From: a virus
Reading direction: 5' to 3' (one strand)
DNA length: 26,627 bases
Virus record (IMG/VR): IMGVR_UViG_3300008264_000045
Location: 1 to 26,627 of that record
Shown: one piece after another, positions 19,604 through 25,922 of the stretch
How positions within the stretch are numbered: the stretch's first letter is position 1
Layout of the letters: each line of letters opens with the position of its first letter
Position numbers and translations under genes: made by a program
The notes under the pieces: generated by a model
Told to the model about the DNA's origin: nothing
Databases searched by the model: none
What the model saw: only the letters and a program-made list of their open reading frames with translations

Positions 19604-21024
19604 CGATTACCCTGTTTCACAACTTCAACATCTACGCCAATAAGAGTTTTCCAGTTGGAACCTGTCGGAGTAACCTTAATCCGGTGATAATCCCCATTAG
19701 ACCTCAGAGAAACCCTGTTTTCTGCGTCTGCTGCTACCGGAGTTCCGAATTCAACTGTTTCTGTGAGCAAATCTCTGCTTGCAACTGCGACTGTTGCCGA
19801 TCCATTATCAACAATAGGTTTTGCCAATGTGACAGTAGAACGTCCAATATCTATATCTCCAGAAACAACGTATGCAGTTTTATATGGGCCTGAAATAGCT
19901 ACGATCTTTTGCTCTCTAACACCCAACGCTAAGAGTTGACCTCCAGCAAATACCCGTGAATCTAGCGGAATTGTCAGTGCATCAATGCTTGTAGAGTAAT
20001 TATCTAGTTCTTCAAGTGTCGCGCTAGGCGTAAAACCATAAGAAATTGACGTTACATCGGTAGTCGCATAGCTCCATTTACCTAAATCAATACTGAAATA
20101 CAGTAAATTACGCCCACCAAACGCATTTTTAAAGTTCCAAACGACTAATTTCCTAATAGGATCAACTGTTGCACTCATGGAAGTGCTAATTTCACCCGGA
20201 ATAGCATTCTCAAAGAACCATCGATTGACCTTTTCTAGCCCAATGTTCTTAACCGTCTGACCATCACATACATAAAAGCCGTCATCAGCTAGAAAGTAAG
20301 TCAATCCACCAAACTGAGCGATAGAACCGTTAGAAATACAGCCTAGAGTCCTAGAAATAGCGTCAAACTGGAAGAAATACGGGCTTCCAGAGTAGGACAT
20401 ACGATAAATCGCCCTCTCTAGGAAGATCAAACCGTATTCACCACCTGCAAGACCAGTAATATCCCCACCATCAGGGATTACCTGAGAATCACTCTGAGAA
20501 GCAGCGCCCGGTGTCCAATCTGTCTCGTCGTTAATATCAGACCAATAGACTTTAGATTCCTCACCACCAACATTAGCCGCAACTACAAAGTCTCTAACTA
20601 CCGTCACATACTTAGCTGTAGGAGCAGCCGCAGCTAAATCCGATACCGTCGTAGACCCACCTAGATCATAAGACTGCAACTTATTAGCGCCATTAGCCAT
20701 AATCATCCGTGAGCCAAACTGAGTAATATCCCATTGCTCTACAGAACCGTATGTTGTCTTTAAAGCATCCAATGAGGCATCACTAGAGTCAAACTTATAG
20801 ATCGAAGTAGCACTAGCAGCAAATAGAGTGGAAGCACCAGAATACTTACCTGCAAAAGCAACGAGCAGAGTTTCTCCAGCAGCGTCAGAATAGTCGGCGG
20901 CATCTCGAATAGGGGCATAACCGTTAGAAACAGGATAACAATTCACAGCGTCAGTTACAGCACCAGTTACACCCGGCTGATCTGGCAACCATTCTCCAAA
21001 AGTAATCTTCACTGTCTCACCCAA
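19600..21024 (-). CDS. P22 gp10-like tail hub / packaged DNA stabilisation protein
   Basis: A 474-residue, mostly beta protein. Segments FGEWLPDQPGVTGAVTDAVN, then VNCYPVSNGYAPIRDAADYS at the start match the N-terminus I know from P22 gp10-like hub proteins. Repeated blade-like strands follow (FGSRMIMANGANKLQSYDLG, VVRDFVVAANVGGEESKVYW, LIFLERAIYRMSYSG, GGLTYFLADDGFYVCDGQTV). Together these suggest a beta-propeller that closes the portal after packaging and connects the adaptor to fibres. The gp4-like adaptor gene lies upstream in the same operon. No frame problems here. Confidence 0.72.
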   Translation of the reverse strand: MGETVKITFGEWLPDQPGVTGAVTDAVNCYPVSNGYAPIRDAADYSDAAGETLLVAFAGKYSGASTLFAASATSIYKFDSSDASLDALKTTYGSVEQWDITQFGSRMIMANGANKLQSYDLGGSTTVSDLAAAAPTAKYVTVVRDFVVAANVGGEESKVYWSDINDETDWTPGAASQSDSQVIPDGGDITGLAGGEYGLIFLERAIYRMSYSGSPYFFQFDAISRTLGCISNGSIAQFGGLTYFLADDGFYVCDGQTVKNIGLEKVNRWFFENAIPGEISTSMSATVDPIRKLVVWNFKNAFGGRNLLYFSIDLGKWSYATTDVTSISYGFTPSATLEELDNYSTSIDALTIPLDSRVFAGGQLLALGVREQKIVAISGPYKTAYVVSGDIDIGRSTVTLAKPIVDNGSATVAVASRDLLTETVEFGTPVAADAENRVSLRSNGDYHRIKVTPTGSNWKTLIGVDVEVVKQGNR

Positions 21025-21713
21025 TCAGTAGAACCAGCCGAAACTTGCTGCCAGACATTAGAACCCGCTGCAACATCAGTCCATGTCGTAGACTCAGGAA
21101 GAACTTCTTCCCACTCATAACCAATAATATCGCCAATTGCATCTACTGTTGCTAGTCCATTAACACTAGCCGCAGCTTGAGTAATAAGCCCACCAAGTGC
21201 TGTAACCGTACCTAGACCAGTTACAGAAGCAGATCCGTTAGTAATGTAGACAGCAGCCGCAGAAACCGCACCAGAAGCCTCTACAGCAGCCGTTCCTACC
21301 TGAACAGTGGTAACGGTAGTCTCTAGCGTTCCAAGCCCTGTAAACGCTCCTGAGCCGTTTTGAACACGTATTCCGGCAGCAATGAATACAGCCTCAGCCG
21401 TAATCGATACGCTAGGCTCAATATCATCAAATTCACAGTAACCACCAACCCAATATCCTTTGACCACATAAGGATCAATAGGTGGAGTCGCAGTTACCGT
21501 CGCAGTAGCAGTAATTGACGCAGAACCAAAAACAAAATCAGCCGCTTTAGCTGTTACAGTCGCACTAGCAGTAATAGCCGCAGAGCCTTCAATAGCCTCA
21601 TATAAGGCGTATCCATCACTCCAATACCCTGCTACGACATAGCGATCAGGCTGGCTTAAGTCACCTTCGCCATATCCCTGAACCCAATAATCGTAGTCAA
21701 CATAGTTAGCCAC
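21009..21713 (-). CDS. Repeat-containing tail protein, 234 aa
   Basis: An Ala/Thr/Val-rich protein with tandem repeats. A Tyr/Trp unit occurs as YDYWVQGYGEGD, YVVAGYWSDGYALYE and YVVKGYWVGGYCEFD. A second unit alternates GSAAITASATVTAKA, GSASITATATVTATP and, later, NGSASVTGLGTVTALGG-type stretches. The C-terminus carries two Trp-containing repeats (TTWTDVAAGSNVWQQVSAGS). Such beta-repeat proteins are found as phage tail or appendage components. It overlaps the gp10-like gene by 16 bases. Function inferred from context. Confidence 0.6.
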   Translation of the reverse strand: MANYVDYDYWVQGYGEGDLSQPDRYVVAGYWSDGYALYEAIEGSAAITASATVTAKAADFVFGSASITATATVTATPPIDPYVVKGYWVGGYCEFDDIEPSVSITAEAVFIAAGIRVQNGSGAFTGLGTLETTVTTVQVGTAAVEASGAVSAAAVYITNGSASVTGLGTVTALGGLITQAAASVNGLATVDAIGDIIGYEWEEVLPESTTWTDVAAGSNVWQQVSAGSTDWVRQ

Positions 21714-22062
21714 TCACTACATCCCAAGTTTGATTAGCTTCATTCCATGAATACATCCCATCAGTAGGCATCGCTACAGGAGGCTGCCAGTTAGCATCAG
21801 CGTCTAGCGTCCAGCTAGGATAAGGCTGCGGAGGCACAAACGCATCAATGTCTGCACGATAGGTATATCCAATGCCAGCATAGTGCTTACGGATATTACC
21901 GTTGTAACTTGTCTGCTTCCAAGTGCCACCGAATAAACGCTCACAGAATGCAGCGCCGATATATTCTTTCTCTACGCCATTGGCATCAGAACAGTCCTTG
22001 TTATCTACTACGATAACCCGCTGAACAATATTGCTGCCATCAATCTCTGCGAAGTGCGCCAT
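21706..22062 (-). CDS. Phage structural-region protein, 118 aa
   Basis: A 118-residue protein beginning MAHFAEIDGSNIVQRVIVVD, with GVEKEYIGAAFCERLFGGTW, KQTSYNGNIRKHYAGIGYTY and FVPPQPYPSWTLDADANWQP. The KTSYN...HYAGIGxTYxxxxDAFxPPQPYPSW pattern is a recurrent short protein in marine and freshwater phage structural modules, whose function I do not know. It could be a chaperone or an appendage piece. It overlaps the following tail gene by 8 bases and follows the oxygenase gene directly. Confidence 0.7.
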   Translation of the reverse strand: MAHFAEIDGSNIVQRVIVVDNKDCSDANGVEKEYIGAAFCERLFGGTWKQTSYNGNIRKHYAGIGYTYRADIDAFVPPQPYPSWTLDADANWQPPVAMPTDGMYSWNEANQTWDVVSG

Positions 22063-22656
22063 TCAAGCCTCCAATTTCAATCCGGTCAAACTTAGTTCGT
22101 CGCCCACCACTCCAACAGGGAACGTGTTAAACGACATACTTATCCTTGTATCCTCACCTTGCACAGTAGGAACATTATGCTCAAGCGATGATGGGAACAA
22201 AATCAATCGCCCTACCTTCGCCTCAAACCACCATGACTCAGAGTTGTAGCTATTCCATTCTTTAGGTGGGAACTTAATCTGTTGCCAGCCAGAACGATAG
22301 AAATAAATCTTATCGTCTGCGTTAGTATTTAGATAAAAAACACCAGAAACAAAGCTATTCGGATGCGCGTGTTTATGATGCCATTGACCTTGCTCAGAAT
22401 AATTAAACCAGCTCTGAGTAATTCTTAAATGAACGTCATGCTTAGGATCGGTTGTTGCTTTAAAGTATTCTGCTACACAATCTTCAATCCATCCTCTAAG
22501 AGAAGTCATATCTCTTAGAACAAAGTTATTTACACTGGTTAAGTTTCCTTCATTTGGTCTAGTTTCCTGACCTCTGGCAAATAATAGTTCTTCGTCAGTA
22601 AGTTCACGGTCTATGTCAAACATTCCGATAGCAGTAGGAAAAAGATTATGAATCAT
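22063..22656 (-). CDS. 2-oxoglutarate/Fe(II)-dependent oxygenase family protein
   Basis: A 197-residue 2OG-Fe(II) oxygenase of the type common in aquatic phages. The iron ligands sit in WHHKHAHPNSFVSGVFYLN (H96/H98 region) and the distal LEHNVPTVQGEDTRISMSFN (H160; R171 for 2-oxoglutarate). The strand SWWFEAKVGRLILFPSSLEH completes the double-stranded beta helix. A hydroxylation role is likely; in the tail module the target may be a virion protein or a host component, unknown. It overlaps the upstream 84-residue gene by 4 bases. Confidence 0.85.
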   Translation of the reverse strand: MIHNLFPTAIGMFDIDRELTDEELLFARGQETRPNEGNLTSVNNFVLRDMTSLRGWIEDCVAEYFKATTDPKHDVHLRITQSWFNYSEQGQWHHKHAHPNSFVSGVFYLNTNADDKIYFYRSGWQQIKFPPKEWNSYNSESWWFEAKVGRLILFPSSLEHNVPTVQGEDTRISMSFNTFPVGVVGDELSLTGLKLEA

Positions 22657-22907
22657 GCCATTGCATCCTCAATCTCTTTAACCTGTGCCGTAATTTCTTC
22701 TAGTTGCTCAGGAAGCCAAATCGTAGGAATTGCATCCTCAAACTCTTTGATCTTCTCCATTACATAATTCACTTCATCCATGCTAGGGCAAGGTCTTGGA
22801 TCTTCCCAACGGGTAAACATATTGTTGCTTATTTCCCATTTAGCGCCGGGACGAAGAAGCTCCATTGCCGTGTTAATTCCAAAGTATCGATAAACTTTGC
22901 TTTGCAT
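22653..22907 (-). CDS. Small hypothetical protein of the tail module, 84 aa
   Basis: An 84-residue acidic protein: MQSKVYRYFGINTAMELLRP, GAKWEISNNMFTRWEDPRPC, PSMDEVNYVMEKIKEFEDAI and a C-terminal helix. The W-E-D-P-R-P-C-P-S segment followed by helices recurs in small phage proteins next to tail-fibre genes; I have no name for it. It could be a fibre chaperone or assembly factor by position, between the glycine-rich adhesin and the oxygenase. The stop overlaps the oxygenase start. Confidence 0.62.
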   Translation of the reverse strand: MQSKVYRYFGINTAMELLRPGAKWEISNNMFTRWEDPRPCPSMDEVNYVMEKIKEFEDAIPTIWLPEQLEEITAQVKEIEDAMA

Positions 22908-22915
22908 GAATATCC

Positions 22916-24490
22916 TTATTGATTTATCTTGATGATGACGATGCCAGAACCGCCTGCGCCGCCGCTGTAGGTATTTAACGCCCCGCCGCCGCCACCACCG
23001 GTGTTTGTCGTTCCATTGCTTGCGTTCCCTGTAACAGCTCCATTCCCGCCACCGCCAGCGCCTCCCGCTCCTGCGCTTGGAGTGGCATAACCACCGCCAC
23101 CGCCAGCATATGTAACGGACGAACCAGAAATAGATGAGGCCGTTCCAGCGCCGCCATTACTTCCACTGCCGCCAGCTTGACCAACTGCTCCAGCGCCTCC
23201 ACCACCGCCGCCAGCGTATGGCGTACCTGATTGTCCAGCCCCACCGTTATTTCCTTGCGATGGGGTTGTATTTGGAGTGTTGCCAGTTCCTCCGGTGCCG
23301 CCAGTTCCTCCACCGCCTCCACCGCCTCCAGAACCGCCGTTTTTGCCGTTTTGAGTAGCAGCGCCTGCGCCGCCACCGCCACCCGTTGAAGTAATGGTGC
23401 TGAATACCGAATCGCTTCCGTTGTTTCCGGCGGCAGTTGTTGTTGCTGCTCCACCAGCTCCAACAGTAATTGTGTATTCGGTGCCAGCAGTAACCGCTAA
23501 TGAAGTTCCAGTTCTGAATCCACCTGCGCCGCCGCCACCGCCTTGATAAGCGTTTCCGGTATTGCCACCACCACCACCTCCACCAGCAACCACCAAATAA
23601 TCCACACTAGTCACACCAGTCGGAGCAACCCACTTAGTAGATGACTTAAAGGTAAAGACAGTCTGCGATGCTACGGTGTATTTCAGGATGACGATGCCAG
23701 AGCCGCCTGCTGCGGATGGCTGTTGATTTGTGTAGCCACCACCACCACCGCCGCCAGTGTTGACTGTGCCAGCGGTTGCAGCCGTCGCCGGGGTTTGTCT
23801 TGCGCCGCTTCCACCGCCACCAGAACCGCCAGTTCCGACAGTACTTGTGCCACCACCGCCACCACCCCCGGCATACGTGACGGACGATCCAGTAATACTT
23901 GACGCAGTTCCAGCACCGCCATTTCCACCTGTGCTTGCAGAACCATTTCCCCCAACAGCGCCAGCGCCACCACCGCCACCAGCTCCAGTACCGCCCGTAG
24001 AAACCGCAGTACCGCCGTTATTTCCTTGAGATGGTGTTGTTGATGGAGTGTTTCCACTCCCAGCTGTGCCGCTAGGGTAAGGCGCAGTTGCCGACGCTCC
24101 TGCGCCGCCTCCAGAGCCGCCGTTTAATCCATTTTGGTTTGTGTTGCTAAACGCGCCGCCGCCACCGCCGCCCGTTGATGTGATAGTGCTAAATACTGAA
24201 TCATTCCCATTGGTTCCTTTGTTACCAGTGCTACCTGCGCCACCGCCGGAGCCAACAGTAATTGTGTAATCAGTTCCAGCCGTTACACTTAAACCTGTGC
24301 CAGTTCTAAATCCTCCAGCACCACCGCCACCAAAATCGCCACCGCCAGCGCCACCGCCAACAACAAGATAATCGACGCTGGTGACACCAGCCGGTGCTGT
24401 CCATGTACCAGAGGCAGTAAACGTCTGTACTACACTAAGGCCGCTAGTCGCTAATGCACGACCTAACAGCATTGCCATGATTCCACTCAT
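22916..24490 (-). CDS. Glycine-rich tail adhesin with duplicated domain, 524 aa
   Basis: A 524-residue protein dominated by Gly-rich runs. Two homologous halves are visible. The first has TFTASGTWTAPAGVTSVDYL (about residue 23) leading into VVGGGAGGG, FRTGTGLSVTAGTDYTITVG, NNGGTAVSTGGTG and GSGIVILKYT. The second has TFKSSTKWVAPTGVTSVDYL (about residue 280) leading into VVAGGGGGG, FRTGTSLAVTAGTEYTITVG and GSGIVIIKIN. Each half is a beta framework holding polyglycine II-like loops, as in glycine-rich phage adhesins. It is likely a host-receptor-binding tip protein. AAGGAAC precedes the ATG. Confidence 0.78.
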   Translation of the reverse strand: MSGIMAMLLGRALATSGLSVVQTFTASGTWTAPAGVTSVDYLVVGGGAGGGDFGGGGAGGFRTGTGLSVTAGTDYTITVGSGGGAGSTGNKGTNGNDSVFSTITSTGGGGGGAFSNTNQNGLNGGSGGGAGASATAPYPSGTAGSGNTPSTTPSQGNNGGTAVSTGGTGAGGGGGAGAVGGNGSASTGGNGGAGTASSITGSSVTYAGGGGGGGTSTVGTGGSGGGGSGARQTPATAATAGTVNTGGGGGGGYTNQQPSAAGGSGIVILKYTVASQTVFTFKSSTKWVAPTGVTSVDYLVVAGGGGGGGNTGNAYQGGGGGAGGFRTGTSLAVTAGTEYTITVGAGGAATTTAAGNNGSDSVFSTITSTGGGGGAGAATQNGKNGGSGGGGGGGGTGGTGGTGNTPNTTPSQGNNGGAGQSGTPYAGGGGGGAGAVGQAGGSGSNGGAGTASSISGSSVTYAGGGGGYATPSAGAGGAGGGGNGAVTGNASNGTTNTGGGGGGALNTYSGGAGGSGIVIIKINQ

Positions 24491-24499
24491 ATCTGTTCC

Positions 24500-24697
24500 T
24501 TAGCTTACGTTTCCAGTTACAACACAAACAGTGCCGCTAATGAATAGAATCGTTGCAATACCCCTTGTAGCAAGAGTCATCGTGTCCTTATCAGTATTTG
24601 TTCCTGCGATATAAGCAGTAGTAATTGAGCAAGTAATCGTAATATTACCCGTCGTATTATTAAAAATGCTAATTACATCGCCAGCAGCAAATGTAAT
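24500..24697 (-). pseudogene. Out-of-frame C-terminal domain of the 24673-25161 fibre gene
   Basis: Sixty-five open codons in the -1 frame relative to the upstream gene encode ITFAAGDVISIFNNTTGNIT, ITCSITTAYIAGTNTDKDTM, TLATRGIATILFISGTVCVV and TGNVS, then TAA. This is a recognisable tail-fibre C-terminal domain, but it has no start codon of its own. The upstream gene breaks off at TTDVGE; the strand and glycine segment that usually connects the two parts seems missing. The TAA lies 10 bases before the glycine-rich adhesin ATG, the normal spacing for the real gene end, so this is probably the true tail of a gene broken by an internal deletion. Confidence 0.72.
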
Positions 24698-25161
24698 TCA
24701 CCAACATCTGTTGTCGCAAGAGTGTAAGAAGTCGTTTTATCTGAACCAGACTGAGGCACATTTCTATAGCCTAGTGTCGCAGCATCAGGAGGAAGCGTAT
24801 AAGTATTCGTAGCCGCCGCAGCAGGAGCATTCAACGTCGCAGTACCGCTAGAAGAACCATTTAGCCTCAGATTTCCACTGTTAAACGATTGGTTAGCACT
24901 CCATGTACTAGCCGTATCAGGTTTAGCGTAATCCGTTCCAGCCGTAGCAGCAGCCACCACACCTGAAGTTGCCTTCAATACACCTGTTACCGTAGCTCGC
25001 TTTAGAACCTTGCCTGTCGTGCTACTCCACAAGGCAAGTTCACTGTCTACGCTAGACGTAATGCCTTCAATCTTGTCATTGTTCAGATTACTAAAGTTGT
25101 TATCAACCTCAGTAAAGCTAAGGGCTGATCCCTTAACATTCCGTAAAGTAATTGTTGTCAT
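24673..25161 (-). CDS. Tail fibre-like protein, frameshifted near C-terminus
   Basis: It starts MTTITLRNVKGSALSFTEVD and NNFSNLNNDKIEGI, a fibre N-terminal pattern (EVDNNFxNLNNDK), then GKVLKRATVTGVLKATSGVV and AAATAGTDYAKPDTASTW. The last part is NVPQSGSDKTTSYTLATTDV followed by GE, where protein character stops and seven odd residues (LHLLLAM) precede TAA. The expected C-terminal domain lies in the next frame (24500-24697). As read, the fibre lacks that domain. GGGG before the ATG is a good site. It may be non-functional, or may be rescued if the sequence is in error. Confidence 0.68.
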   Translation of the reverse strand: MTTITLRNVKGSALSFTEVDNNFSNLNNDKIEGITSSVDSELALWSSTTGKVLKRATVTGVLKATSGVVAAATAGTDYAKPDTASTWSANQSFNSGNLRLNGSSSGTATLNAPAAAATNTYTLPPDAATLGYRNVPQSGSDKTTSYTLATTDVGELHLLLAM

Positions 25162-25172
25162 TTAATTACCCC

Positions 25173-25559
25173 TTACGAAAGTTGAACGCTCAGATTGCCA
25201 GCAGTAATCTTGAACACATCACCGTTATTAATCGTCTTAGATGCGTCCAGAGCCGTATGAAACAGCAGATTCCCTGAAGTCACCGCATCACGGATACCGA
25301 CATAAGTAATCACGCCCCAATCAGCAGTAGCTTGAGGAAACTCTACCGCCGCACTATTAGTTGACGTGCCGTTACTCGGAGCGCCAAAAGTAATAGCCTG
25401 ACGTACATACGACCCACCAGTGATCTCAGTGCCAGTATCAGCGTCCGTAGGATCAGACGTGTATAGCGCCAGATAAGTCGTTGTAGGACTCGTATAGCTT
25501 GTGTTGCGGAGAACAGCGTTAATCAAAGCGTTCTCAAGGTGGTTTGACATTTCGGCCAT
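25173..25559 (-). CDS. Tail fibre-associated protein, 128 aa
   Basis: A 128-residue beta-rich protein: MAEMSNHLENALINAVLRNT, SYTSPTTTYLALYTSDPTDA, EITGGSYVRQAITFGAPSNG, and FPQATADWGVITYVGIRDAV, closing with NGDVFKITAGNLSVQLS. The pattern of an N-terminal helix, LALYT(S/A)DPTD, GGSYxRQ..F and A.ADWG.ITYVGI.DA is common to small tail-fibre components of aquatic phages. It begins just after the truncated gp4-like gene (its ATG is 3 bases from the TAA of the displaced C-terminus), confirming the original end of that gene. Confidence 0.72.
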   Translation of the reverse strand: MAEMSNHLENALINAVLRNTSYTSPTTTYLALYTSDPTDADTGTEITGGSYVRQAITFGAPSNGTSTNSAAVEFPQATADWGVITYVGIRDAVTSGNLLFHTALDASKTINNGDVFKITAGNLSVQLS

Positions 25560-25562
25560 TTT

Positions 25563-25690
25563 TTACCTCACATAAGACATAGACATAGGCTGACCACCGT
25601 ACTCACTGGATTGGTCAGAAGTATTAATTGCAGTTATCGCACGATCATACAAAGCAGCCCAAGTCTGCAACCTTGGCCTGAACCGGAGTC
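25563..25690 (-). pseudogene. Out-of-frame C-terminus of the gp4-like adaptor
   Basis: In the frame +1 to the truncated adaptor, the codons RPRLQTWAALYDRAITAINT and SDQSSEYGGQPMSMSYVR run to a TAA just before the next gene. A Trp-Ala-containing helix, an acidic turn and Q-P-(M/L)-x-M at the end resemble the C-terminus of gp4-like adaptor proteins as I recall them. No start codon serves this fragment. It marks the original end of the gene and shows that the in-frame stop at 25645 is secondary. Confidence 0.65.
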
Positions 25691-25920
25691 GTTCTAAGGT
25701 GCATGTCTCGCATCTCTAGGAAGTCCGTAGGAAGCCCTACAGTCGAATCACTAGCGGTAGTATCAGCGCGAGCTACAACGAGCATCTTGCGCGTTCTAAG
25801 GTCTCTAGCGAGCCTTTCCTCGGCTAAACGGATAAAGTCCGGTATCTGGTCAGTAAGATCACTTCTAGCCAGATAACTTGCTACCGAAGTCTTTAGCGAA
25901 CTGTAATCCGTTAGCGCCAT
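25645..25920 (-). CDS. P22 gp4-like adaptor, truncated by internal deletion/frameshift
   Basis: The first 80 residues fit an adaptor or head-completion protein: MALTDYSSLKTSVASYLARS, DLTDQIPDFIRLAEERLARD, a basic RTRKMLVVARAD, then VGLPTDFLEMRDMHLRTTPV. After that the frame ends in a random-looking QAKVADLGCFV. Family members I recall are near 200 residues; here only 91 are in frame, and the C-terminal 38 or so lie in another frame directly after. Adaptors of this type bind the portal and carry the tail. Loss of the middle should inactivate it unless the sequence is in error. Confidence 0.68.
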   Translation of the reverse strand: MALTDYSSLKTSVASYLARSDLTDQIPDFIRLAEERLARDLRTRKMLVVARADTTASDSTVGLPTDFLEMRDMHLRTTPVQAKVADLGCFV

Positions 25921-25922
25921 GT

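Noticed and set aside
22975-24057. Several long frames opposite to or inside the glycine-rich gene (for example 23134-23358, 23683-24057, 23757-24029)
   Set aside because: Repetitive GGN codons leave other frames open as Pro-, Arg- or Val-rich shadows; only the Gly-rich frame shows a repeated fold and a proper start.
22916-24490. CRISPR array or tandem DNA repeat in the GCC/ACC-rich area
   Set aside because: The repetition follows Gly codons with irregular spacing; there are no fixed-length repeats and spacers.
24490-24705. Programmed -1 frameshift joining the fibre to its C-terminal domain
   Set aside because: No slippery heptamer (X XXY YYZ) lies at the junction GGTGAATTACA; a deletion explains the break better.
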